Shown here in pieces: positions 1-7,444 of a stretch of 43,706 nt of DNA. A program made the position numbers and the translations under genes. Under the pieces are notes generated by a model, which was not told where the DNA came from, did no database searches, and saw nothing but the letters and a program-made list of their open reading frames with translations. The first letter of the stretch is position 1. The number at the start of each line of letters is the position of its first letter. The stretch spans positions 1-43,706 of the forward strand of contig JAEDJS010000008.1 of the NCBI GenBank assembly GCA_016296205.1, in the 5' to 3' direction. The stretch comes from Treponema sp. Lineage in GTDB: Bacteria > Spirochaetota > Spirochaetia > Treponematales > Treponemataceae.

Positions 1-74
1 TTTTTGCGCTTTTTCAATTAAATTTATAAACCGGCCACTTACACTTGTTGCAAGATGAAGTTACCGGTATTTTT
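1..74. other. intergenic end with possible hairpin
   Basis: This is the region just downstream of the minus-strand aldo/keto reductase-like gene. Read on the minus strand it has short complementary blocks (ACCGG near 69 and CCGGT near 32) enclosing a small CTTG/CAAG hairpin, followed by AT-rich sequence. It could be a weak terminator, but there is no clear U-run. No gene is visible here. Confidence 0.3.
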
Positions 75-857
75 TTATTCGTAGAATCTCTGCTCGTGGA
101 GAACTTCTTCCTGGAATTTTTCATCAATAACAGGAGGATGCTGAACAAAATACATAAGCTGCTGCAATTCCTCCTGAGTTCTTACACCCCACACAGGTAC
201 AAGATTTTCGAACTGATTCAAATATCCGTATGCCAGTGGAATATTCAAAACCATACCACCATTAAGGGGTTCCATTCCCAGACAACCAACGCCCTTCTCT
301 TCTGCAAATTTTACAACCTTTTCTACAGCCGGCCCACTGATTACGCTAAAAGGAAATTGAACAACATCAAAAAGCTGGCTTTCAATTACTTCCCTTGCTA
401 AATCTATACTTTCTGTTACTACACCAAAAGCACGGATTATATTGCGGGATTTTAAATCCTGCAGTGCGTTATACAAACCGTCTGCACCGTCTGGCTTAGG
501 AAGAACAGCAGGGTCCTGGATTTGGAGCACATCAATATAATCAGTGCCCAAAGCATCAAGAATTTCTGCAAGATCTGAGCGAAGCTCTAAACCTGTAGTA
601 CATAAAGATCTTGCAGCAAGACAAACATTCTGCCTTACCTCTAAAATTGCAGCACCTAACCTTTTTTCTGCAATTGGCTTTGCATGGGAAACATCAAAAA
701 AATTGATTCCATTTTCGTAGGCTTGCTTTACAAGGTTTACTGCCTTTTCATCAGCGTACTCACCAAACACCTGAATTTCCCGGCATTCAAGACTAAGTGC
801 ACTGAACGCAGTTTTTGAGGCAAGAATATTTGTTTTTCCTAATGCAACGTAATCCAA
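75..857 (-). CDS. aldo/keto reductase family protein, probable pseudoenzyme
   Basis: The 260-residue protein has the aldo/keto reductase barrel pattern: an N-terminal LGKTN segment, INFFD at 51-55, LGTDYIDVLQ at 103-112 and GVGCLGMEPLNGG near the C terminus. Active family members use an Asp-Tyr-Lys-His tetrad. Here Asp55 is kept, but the Tyr position reads HAKP (58-61), the Lys position is Arg83 (LAARS) and the His position is Gln114 (LQIQD). Oxidoreductase chemistry is therefore doubtful, and a binding or regulatory role is possible. The start is TTG at 857, one base after the glycyl-tRNA synthetase stop codon, with a weak AAGAG site inside the upstream gene. Translation is probably coupled to glyS. 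Family assignment is firm; function is unknown. Confidence 0.8.
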   Translation of the reverse strand: MDYVALGKTNILASKTAFSALSLECREIQVFGEYADEKAVNLVKQAYENGINFFDVSHAKPIAEKRLGAAILEVRQNVCLAARSLCTTGLELRSDLAEILDALGTDYIDVLQIQDPAVLPKPDGADGLYNALQDLKSRNIIRAFGVVTESIDLAREVIESQLFDVVQFPFSVISGPAVEKVVKFAEEKGVGCLGMEPLNGGMVLNIPLAYGYLNQFENLVPVWGVRTQEELQQLMYFVQHPPVIDEKFQEEVLHEQRFYE

Positions 858-858
858 A

Positions 859-2316
859 TTATGCTCTTACAACTGGTTTGTAATTGCGGATTGCTTTGTT
901 GATGTAGTCAACAAGGTCATCAAGATTAACACGTTCCTGAGCCATTGTATCACGGTTACGAACTGTAACAGTATTAAAGTTTTCGCATTCACTGTTCAAT
1001 GTGTCGTAGTCAACTGTAACACAGAATGGTGTACCAACTTCATCCTGGCGGCGGTAACGTTTACCAACTGTACCACTCTGATCGTAGTCAGTTACAAAAT
1101 CATTTTTAAGCATATTCTGAATTTCTTTTGCTTTTTCTGCAAGGCCGTCTTTCTTCATCAATGGCAAAACTGCAACTGTGATTGGGGCAAGCTTTGGATG
1201 AAGGTGAAGAACAGTTCTGATATCTTCTTTTCCATCTGAACCAACGTCTTCTTCTTCGTAAGCTTCACAAAGGAACATAAGGAAGTTACGGTTAAGACCA
1301 GCAGAAGTTTCAATAACATAAGGAACATAGCGGTTCTTTGGATCATCAGGGTCAATGTAGTGAAGATCTTTCTTTGAATACTGTTCATGCTGACTAAGGT
1401 CAAAGTCTGTACGGCTGTGGATACCTTCGATTTCTTCAAAACCGATTGGGAATTTATACTGAACATCGTAAGCATCTTTTGCATAGTGAGCAAGTTTGTC
1501 GTGATGGTGCCACTGGAGATGATCTTCTGGAATACCATATTTAAGGTAGAATGCCCAGCGTTCTTTGCGCCAGAAATCAAATACTTCGTCTTCTGTGCCT
1601 GGTTTGCAGAAATATTCCATTTCCATCTGTTCAAATTCACAAGTACGGAAAATAAAGTTCTTGAAAATAATTTCGTTGCGGAATGATTTACCAACCTGAG
1701 CAACACCAAAAGGAACCTTCATGCGGTTAGACTGAACAATGCTCTTGAAATCAGTAAAAATTCCCTGGCAAGTTTCAGGACGAAGATAAACAATATGTGT
1801 TGAATCAGCAACTGGTCCCTGATATGTTTTGAACATAAGGTTGAATTCACGAACGTCTGTCCATTTATGCTCATTTCCACAAGTTGGACATTTAATATTT
1901 GCATCAATAAAATCATGCATTTCCTGGTGAGTCCAGACATCAACTGGTTTTTCTGGTTCTTTGCCTGATTTATCAAAATATTCTTCAATAACAGTATCTG
2001 CACGGAAACGTGACTTACACTCAGTACAGTCAATCATTGGATCAGAAAAGTGACCAACGTGGCCAGAAGCTTCCCAAGTTGTATGATGCTGGAAAATTGC
2101 ACTGTCAAGACCAACTACATCATCATGGAGCTGTGTCATGTAGTGCCACCATTCGTTCTGAATGTTGCGTTTGAATTCTACACCCAATGGACCGTAGTCC
2201 CATGCGCCGGCCATACCGCCATAAATTTCTGAAGCCTGATAAACAAAACCACGTCTCTTACAAAGACTGATGATTTTGTCCAATGTACATGCGCGAGTGT
2301 CTTTTGTCTCTGCCAT
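859..2316 (-). CDS. glyQS: glycyl-tRNA synthetase, homodimeric class II type
   Basis: This 485-residue cytoplasmic enzyme charges tRNA-Gly with glycine. It is the single-chain dimeric type found in archaea, eukaryotes and several bacterial groups, not the split alpha/beta enzyme. Supporting segments are the N-terminal YGGMAGAWDYGPLG, class II motif 2 around FRNEIIFKNFIFRTCEFEQ, SRTDFDL and ETSAGLNR in the core, and an anticodon-binding domain over roughly the last 110 residues. Two Cys-x2-Cys pairs (CTEC and CPTC) look like a zinc site in the insertion domain. The ATG at 2316 is preceded by AAGGAG about 10 bases upstream. The leader holds a tandem array of hairpin units, described separately. 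The degenerate reductase follows immediately downstream. Confidence 0.95.
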   Translation of the reverse strand: MAETKDTRACTLDKIISLCKRRGFVYQASEIYGGMAGAWDYGPLGVEFKRNIQNEWWHYMTQLHDDVVGLDSAIFQHHTTWEASGHVGHFSDPMIDCTECKSRFRADTVIEEYFDKSGKEPEKPVDVWTHQEMHDFIDANIKCPTCGNEHKWTDVREFNLMFKTYQGPVADSTHIVYLRPETCQGIFTDFKSIVQSNRMKVPFGVAQVGKSFRNEIIFKNFIFRTCEFEQMEMEYFCKPGTEDEVFDFWRKERWAFYLKYGIPEDHLQWHHHDKLAHYAKDAYDVQYKFPIGFEEIEGIHSRTDFDLSQHEQYSKKDLHYIDPDDPKNRYVPYVIETSAGLNRNFLMFLCEAYEEEDVGSDGKEDIRTVLHLHPKLAPITVAVLPLMKKDGLAEKAKEIQNMLKNDFVTDYDQSGTVGKRYRRQDEVGTPFCVTVDYDTLNSECENFNTVTVRNRDTMAQERVNLDDLVDYINKAIRNYKPVVRA

Positions 2317-2343
2317 TTAATTTTTCTCCTTAACCTGCCTGGA

Positions 2344-2451
2344 TTGACAGATTTCTGAAACCTTCCAATATTATCTGGTTTCTGAAACCCTCTTGTATTG
2401 TCAGGTTTCTAAAACCTTTCTATATTTTTAGATTTCTGTATATTTTAATTG
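2344..2451 (-). repeat. 27-bp tandem repeat, 3 full units plus a partial unit, in the glyQS leader
   Basis: Units lie at 2344-2370, 2371-2397 and 2398-2424, followed by a decayed partial copy at 2425-2451. Each full unit centres on a small palindrome: ggtttctgaaacc at 2377-2389, ggtttctaaaacc at 2404-2416 and gatttctgaaacc at 2350-2362. In RNA each would give a 5-bp stem with a 3-nt loop. The array ends about 14 bases before the glyQS ribosome binding site. Confidence 0.85.
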
Positions 2452-2457
2452 CCCAAG

Positions 2458-2466
2458 ATTGTATCA
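2458..2466 (-). promoter_or_regulatory. possible extended -10 promoter for glyQS
   Basis: The minus strand reads TGATACAAT, an extended -10 element (TGn then TACAAT at 2463-2458). The -35 is weak: the nearest candidate, TTGTAG at 2489-2484, is 20 bases away. A start near 2451 would put the whole repeat array in the 5' untranslated region of glyQS. Confidence 0.4.
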
Positions 2467-2492
2467 CAAAATTGGCATTTTTTCTACAAATC

Positions 2493-3371
2493 TTAATTTG
2501 ATAAATCTTTATTTGATTTTTTAGACTCAGAATCCTTCCACGGAAAGAAAAATTCTTTGAGTGTTCTTGGTCCCAGAGTTTCTCTATCCTGCTGGAGAAG
2601 TTCATCCCACGGAATTCTTTTTACTTCTTCCCCCATTGCGGCCATCTGTTCAATATAATCATATTTAAGAAGTCTGAGCTTGAGAGCATTTACTGCAGAC
2701 AAAGGAATTCCAATTGAACCAGGAACAAGACCAAGTGTAAAGACACTCAGAAAAAGAAGCACAATATTCCAAAGTAAAAGACAAATACTGAATCCCATGT
2801 TATCCAAAAGAATAATAAGTGATTTTTTTAAAGCCTTTCTAAAATTCACTTTAAAAAGACTTTTTACCGGTACAACCCACTGCAAAAGAAGAATCACCAT
2901 AAAGATAAACCAGAAAACAAGAATTGCAAGAATAAGTCCCCACACTTCTCCCTGAATAGGAGTACCGTCGGAAGTAGTACCAGGTTTCCAGATGTGAAAA
3001 TAATAGGGAAACGAAATATATGCACCAAGAAATATTGCGGCACAGATAAAACCAAAAAGCATTCCGTCTTTCCAGTACTTGCCGATTTTTTTGAAGTAAT
3101 CTTTGAAGGTTGCTTTATTGTAATTTGCAATTGATTTATAGTTATCACATTCTGCAAAATTGAACATAGAAATTATTCCAAAAAACAAAAAAATTGCAAC
3201 CATGCCAATAAGTGTTTTAAAACCAAAGGAAAGAGGAATTCTTGTAACTCCAAAAAGATATGCAGAAAAACAAATACAAACAATTAAGTTCATAAACATA
3301 TTCAGCACAACAACGTGCCACAAATTATCCCAGGTATCCCAGAAATTTTTCTTCAATAAAAATCCAAACAT
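2493..3371 (-). CDS. conserved integral membrane protein of unknown function
   Basis: The 292-residue protein has about five to six hydrophobic segments, near residues 18-42, 50-70, 105-125, 145-170 and 190-225, then a charged cytoplasmic-looking tail from about 240. The N-terminal pattern FWDTWDNLWHVVVLN followed by a membrane helix recalls YesL/DUF624-type proteins; this is a weak resemblance only. There is no signal peptide and no catalytic motif I recognise. No Shine-Dalgarno sequence precedes the ATG at 3371. Instead TATAAA lies 8 bases upstream, suggesting a leaderless message. The glyQS leader follows downstream. Confidence 0.65.
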   Translation of the reverse strand: MFGFLLKKNFWDTWDNLWHVVVLNMFMNLIVCICFSAYLFGVTRIPLSFGFKTLIGMVAIFLFFGIISMFNFAECDNYKSIANYNKATFKDYFKKIGKYWKDGMLFGFICAAIFLGAYISFPYYFHIWKPGTTSDGTPIQGEVWGLILAILVFWFIFMVILLLQWVVPVKSLFKVNFRKALKKSLIILLDNMGFSICLLLWNIVLLFLSVFTLGLVPGSIGIPLSAVNALKLRLLKYDYIEQMAAMGEEVKRIPWDELLQQDRETLGPRTLKEFFFPWKDSESKKSNKDLSN

Positions 3372-3379
3372 ACTAACAG

Positions 3380-3406
3380 TTTATATTGTTTTACCACATT
3401 TTGCAA
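3380..3406 (-). promoter_or_regulatory. probable promoter of the 292-residue membrane protein gene, leaderless
   Basis: The minus strand reads TTGCAA (3406-3401), a short 15-base spacer and TATAAA (3385-3380). The ATG begins 8 bases after the -10, so transcription would start at or next to the start codon. The spacer is shorter than ideal. Confidence 0.4.
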
Positions 3407-3410
3407 TTGT

Positions 3411-5885
3411 TTAATAGTAATAACTAAAGCCGTAAAATCCTGCTTCGTGAGTTTCTTTGCGTACAGAAATTACAATGCAGTTGTTGTAAATATATTCTTC
3501 AGCAACTATAAAACCAAGGTCTTTTCCTTTGTCGTCAGAAACTAAAGAGAAATCGGCCTGCTGCAAAAAGTTTGGTGCGTTTAACTGTTCGTAAGCTCCG
3601 TCTTTGCCAAAAGTGGTGAGAGGAGTTCTAGTTGATGGAATTGAATCTGCATAAGGTTTAAAAATTTCTATGCAATCAAAAGTGCTGTATACTTCCGAAA
3701 TTTCTGACTCGGAAATAACTGAGCGGCTGTCAAAAATAATAAGGTGGAGCAAATTGTCTGCATTCCTGATTTCATCGGTGAGAGTAAGAATTAAAGTGTA
3801 TCTGGGAGAAGTTGAAGTGTGTTCAAAATTTTTGTTCAAATCAACTTCGTCTTCAGGATCCACGGCTTCATCAGAAACAAAACCAGATAACAAATCAAGT
3901 TTTCCAAAGCTCATTTCTGTATCTGACCACTTAATTGATTTTCCGCCCCACAGTTTTGAATCAGTAAGATCAACAACTTTTCCTGGCGGGCAACCAAGTT
4001 CATTTGTTTCTGTATAAATCACCGATGCAAAAATCTTAGGATCGGAAAGTGATTCAACCTGATAAATTTTCTCTTTGTAAAAAGCACAATCTTTGTCGTC
4101 TTCAATAAACGCGCTGACGGCAACACGATAGAAATTTCCACGATTAACTTTAATTGTTTCTGAATAATTTTCCCTACCGGAAAAAGGATTATCTGTTGAA
4201 TGTTTCCAGTCTGAAGCTTTAAAAATTTTGTAATTCAACTGGTAGTAAACCGGGAGAAGTTTTGGATTTTCTAAAGCTTCATTGATAGCATTCCAGCTGA
4301 CAGTAAGATTATTCCTGTATTTGTCGTTTGCAATATTTGATTCTGAAATTGTAAATTCCGGTATGCTTAAATCACCGATTGTGGAATATTCAACATGGCT
4401 AGAAACGTGTTCTGCATACTGATACTCATTTTCAAAAGTAGTAAATAATTCAAACTCATATTTTTTTCCAGGAAGAAGATTTTCTATTTTAATTGGACTG
4501 GAACTGCTGCGGGCAAGTATTTGACTATGACCTTTCTGTCTGATTGCATAAACCGGATTAAGACCAAATTTTTCATTTTCCTCAATTGGCTCAAAAGAAA
4601 GTTCAATGGATTTTCTTCCAACTTTTAAAAGCTCAATATTTACTGGTGGATTTAACCCCATTGTGCTGAACTCCTGAACAAAGGAACTGTTTACCGATGA
4701 ACATTCTGCATCATCCAGATATTTATATGTAAGAGTTCCCACAAGCTGCAAAGAATCTTTACCAAAGTGATAGCCCGGGTATAAATTTCTGAGCAGGAGA
4801 GAATTTGTTTGTGAAGATGCAATTTCTTTTTTACTGTTGACTTCGATAAGAGAAAGTGAAAGATTTTCTGACTGGTCAATTTCAACGTTAACTTGAATTG
4901 ATGCCTGTGTCTGAGTTGAACTTACATCCAGCTGCCCAATTATAAATTTTTTTGTAGTAGCAATGAATACATGACTTTTTGGTCCATTTAAATTTCCGTC
5001 GATGCCATAAACTCTAAAAAAGGAATCACTGTTTTCCTGAAGTCCAGTAATTTTAATACTGTTAGTTGTGGAAATTATTTTACGGAGAATTTTTGATTCA
5101 GGCAAAATTGAATCAAGCTGCTCAATTACGTATGAACAGCACAAATCATCTTCTGGCCAGAAAAGAGTTGCAGTTGTAAAACCAGTTTGAATTTGAATTT
5201 CTGAAGCTTCTATCAGGTTGATGGAGGGTGAAATTTGAATTTTCTTAGAAGTGCTTTCAACCAAATCAATGGCGATTTTATACCAGTAAGATTCCAGACT
5301 TTCTACATCTGTGTCTACAAAATAAGTTTTTGAATAATCACTTTGAATTTCCTTAATCAAAGTGAAGTTTTTATTATCAGAGCTTTTAAAAATTTTAATT
5401 GATTCAACTTCGTTTGCAGGCCATTGACTCCAGCTGATTTTTGCACCGGTTTCTGTATCCGATTGATAATTTGTAACTTCCCATTCAGGAATTTCAATCT
5501 GGCTAGTTTTAACAACAATCTGTGAATATTCAGCAATTGTTTTTCCCTGCAGAACAAAAGAAATCTTAACTAAATATTCAGTGGAAGAATTTAAATTTGT
5601 AATCAAAAATGAATTAGAAGAAATAGTTTTGCTTAAAATAAAAGTTTCTTTTCCGTCTTTAATTTGATAAATGGACAAAGAATAATCAGAAACAACTTCC
5701 TGTTTATTCCATGAAACATAAATTGAACTCATAGTAACATACTTACTTTCAAGCCCAATTTCCTGATCAGTAAGTGGGATTTCTACAGGCGGTTTTTCTT
5801 CTGGAATGTAATCCGGATTAAAATGATTTGAGCAGGAAACAATTAAAAAAATAAATAACGGAATAATTGCAAAATATTTCTTCAT
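3411..5885 (-). CDS. large surface lipoprotein with fibronectin type III-like repeats
   Basis: The 824-residue protein starts with a lipoprotein signal ending in IVSC (Cys18). After a Pro/Glu-rich linker the body is a series of fibronectin type III-like beta-sandwich units. Recurrent signs are the strand pattern SSIYVSWNK or GAKISWSQWP, and LNSSTEYLVKI, LQENSDSFFRV, LLPGKKYEFEL turns near the end of each unit, spaced roughly 85-100 residues. At least five units are visible. No enzymatic domain is evident in the last 250 residues. It is probably lipid-anchored in the envelope and involved in binding or adhesion (inference). It diverges from the first CotH gene. No ribosome binding site is visible before ATG 5885, and a -10 lies only 6 bases upstream. 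Confidence 0.75.
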   Translation of the reverse strand: MKKYFAIIPLFIFLIVSCSNHFNPDYIPEEKPPVEIPLTDQEIGLESKYVTMSSIYVSWNKQEVVSDYSLSIYQIKDGKETFILSKTISSNSFLITNLNSSTEYLVKISFVLQGKTIAEYSQIVVKTSQIEIPEWEVTNYQSDTETGAKISWSQWPANEVESIKIFKSSDNKNFTLIKEIQSDYSKTYFVDTDVESLESYWYKIAIDLVESTSKKIQISPSINLIEASEIQIQTGFTTATLFWPEDDLCCSYVIEQLDSILPESKILRKIISTTNSIKITGLQENSDSFFRVYGIDGNLNGPKSHVFIATTKKFIIGQLDVSSTQTQASIQVNVEIDQSENLSLSLIEVNSKKEIASSQTNSLLLRNLYPGYHFGKDSLQLVGTLTYKYLDDAECSSVNSSFVQEFSTMGLNPPVNIELLKVGRKSIELSFEPIEENEKFGLNPVYAIRQKGHSQILARSSSSPIKIENLLPGKKYEFELFTTFENEYQYAEHVSSHVEYSTIGDLSIPEFTISESNIANDKYRNNLTVSWNAINEALENPKLLPVYYQLNYKIFKASDWKHSTDNPFSGRENYSETIKVNRGNFYRVAVSAFIEDDKDCAFYKEKIYQVESLSDPKIFASVIYTETNELGCPPGKVVDLTDSKLWGGKSIKWSDTEMSFGKLDLLSGFVSDEAVDPEDEVDLNKNFEHTSTSPRYTLILTLTDEIRNADNLLHLIIFDSRSVISESEISEVYSTFDCIEIFKPYADSIPSTRTPLTTFGKDGAYEQLNAPNFLQQADFSLVSDDKGKDLGFIVAEEYIYNNCIVISVRKETHEAGFYGFSYYY

Positions 5886-5891
5886 ATTAAA

Positions 5892-5919
5892 ATTATCTCA
5901 CACTTTTGTAGAAACTCAA
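5892..5919 (-). promoter_or_regulatory. promoter of the fibronectin-type lipoprotein gene, leaderless
   Basis: The minus strand reads TTGAGT (5919-5914), a 16-base spacer ending in TGA, then GATAAT (5897-5892). Only 6 bases separate the -10 from ATG 5885, so the start codon coincides with the expected +1. Confidence 0.55.
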
Positions 5920-5959
5920 CATTAAAAACAAAAATTTATTAATTTTTTTCTATATAATA

Positions 5960-5968
5960 TGATATAAT
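5960..5968 (+). promoter_or_regulatory. extended -10 promoter of the first CotH gene, leaderless
   Basis: TGATATAAT at 5960-5968 is a consensus extended -10. The ATG at 5976 begins 7 bases later, with no purine-rich ribosome binding site in between. The -35 region is AT-rich and not recognisable. The promoter faces away from that of the fibronectin-type lipoprotein. Confidence 0.55.
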
Positions 5969-5975
5969 TATTTAC

Positions 5976-7385
5976 ATGAAACATTTTGGTAAATCAATTT
6001 TTTTATTTATTTTATCCAACTGTGCTCTGGTTTTTGCCAATGACCTTGATTTGATTTTTGATACTGGCTCTGTTGCAGAAACAGTCATCACAGTTAATAA
6101 GGAAGACTGGGACACTCTTTGCCAGAATTACAAAGGAAAGGAACAGGTTAAGGCACAAATTGAATTTCACAAAAAAATCTGCACTTCTAAAAATGGGGAA
6201 AACAATTCAGTTTCTGTTGATTTTAATCTGCAGAACATTGGAATTAGATTCCGGGGGAACACAAGCCGTAAAATTCCTATCAGCAAAGAAACGGGAAAAC
6301 CTTACCAAAGACATTTTGCAATTGATTTTACAGAATTTCAAAACCAAAATAATCAGATGCTGCCAGAAAACTTAAAAGGCTTTGATCTAAAATGTTTTAA
6401 AGGCGATGGAAATTTCTGCCGTGAAATTTTAAGCTATAATTTTCTGCGGGAATGCGGAGTATGGACTGCACCAAGAGCCGGTTACACTCACCTGACATTA
6501 AAAATTCAAGATGGAAACACTTCTAAAATTTTTGATTACGGAATTTATTCAATGATAGAAGAAGTAAACACAAGTTTTTTAATTGATCGAACAAAAAACA
6601 ATCAATTTGAAAGTTCAAAAGGAAACCTCTTTAAATGTTTCTGGCCTGCAAAACTTAACCTGGAAAAAGGAAAACTTAAAGGATCAGTTGGAGTAGAAGA
6701 AAACTCCTACACTTTAAAAAATCACAAGAAAGAAATTCAGACAGCAACAACAGACCTGGAAAGCTTTGTAACTGTTTTAGAAACAAATGATTACAACTCT
6801 TTCCAGAAATTAACAGACACAGATCTGCTTCTTAGAACACTGGCTGCAGAAATCATCGTTGGTAACTGGGACAACTACTGGATTAACGGAAATAATTTTT
6901 ACATCTACTTTGACAAATGCAAAAAAAATCCTGGACAGAAGTTCTATTTAATTCCATTTGATCTTGATAACACATTGGGTTCAAGCTGGGCAAATAATGA
7001 TCCTTCCAACAGTTCCCCAGAATGCTGGTTTAATAATAATCTTGCAAAAATGCTTTTAAGCAAACCATATAACGTAAAAAAACTCCACAAGTATCTTCTT
7101 GAATTTTCCGGCCCTAAATCTTTATGCAGTAGAGAAAATGCAGCAGAAAAAATTCTTCAGTACCAGAAAATGATTGAACCTTACATTAACACTCAGGATA
7201 TTGATTTTGAAAACGAAAGCTACACCATTAATCACTTTGAAGATATTGTTCATCCTGGTTCACGTTATCAGGAAATCAAATTACTTTCCGGAGACAGCAA
7301 AACAAATTTCTTTGAAGCAAAACGGGAATCAATTTTAAATTTTATAAATTCCCAGGATTCAAAAATAATAAATATCAAAAAGTAA
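5976..7385 (+). CDS. secreted CotH-kinase-family protein
   Basis: The 469-residue protein has a signal peptide (about residues 1-21, cleaved near VFAND) and a full CotH kinase-like domain. CotH proteins are atypical protein kinases first known from spore coats and later seen in many secreted bacterial and rumen-fungal proteins. Visible landmarks are the loop IGIRFRGNTSR (88-98), the YGIYSMIEEV segment (188-197), the catalytic-type GNWDNYWINGNNFYIY (296-311, Asp299) and the metal-binding type PFDLDNTLGSSW (327-338, Asp329/Asp331). These key residues are intact, so kinase activity is plausible. The target is unknown. It is about half-identical by eye to the next gene, an evident tandem duplication. 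The start is ATG without a ribosome binding site. Confidence 0.85.
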   Translation: MKHFGKSIFLFILSNCALVFANDLDLIFDTGSVAETVITVNKEDWDTLCQNYKGKEQVKAQIEFHKKICTSKNGENNSVSVDFNLQNIGIRFRGNTSRKIPISKETGKPYQRHFAIDFTEFQNQNNQMLPENLKGFDLKCFKGDGNFCREILSYNFLRECGVWTAPRAGYTHLTLKIQDGNTSKIFDYGIYSMIEEVNTSFLIDRTKNNQFESSKGNLFKCFWPAKLNLEKGKLKGSVGVEENSYTLKNHKKEIQTATTDLESFVTVLETNDYNSFQKLTDTDLLLRTLAAEIIVGNWDNYWINGNNFYIYFDKCKKNPGQKFYLIPFDLDNTLGSSWANNDPSNSSPECWFNNNLAKMLLSKPYNVKKLHKYLLEFSGPKSLCSRENAAEKILQYQKMIEPYINTQDIDFENESYTINHFEDIVHPGSRYQEIKLLSGDSKTNFFEAKRESILNFINSQDSKIINIKK

Positions 7386-7444
7386 TAAATTTAAATCTTT
7401 AATTATTATTTATAATTTAGTATAATTTTTTTAGGAGTATTACA

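Noticed and set aside
1158..1709. Minus-strand 183-codon frame inside glyQS
   Set aside because: Same-strand out-of-frame reading of a conserved synthetase gene, with no family resemblance.
2344..2451. Possible CRISPR array or T-box in the glyQS leader
   Set aside because: Units are directly adjacent with no spacers, so it is not CRISPR. There is no tRNA-specifier stem or T-box consensus, and T-boxes are not typical of spirochaetes.
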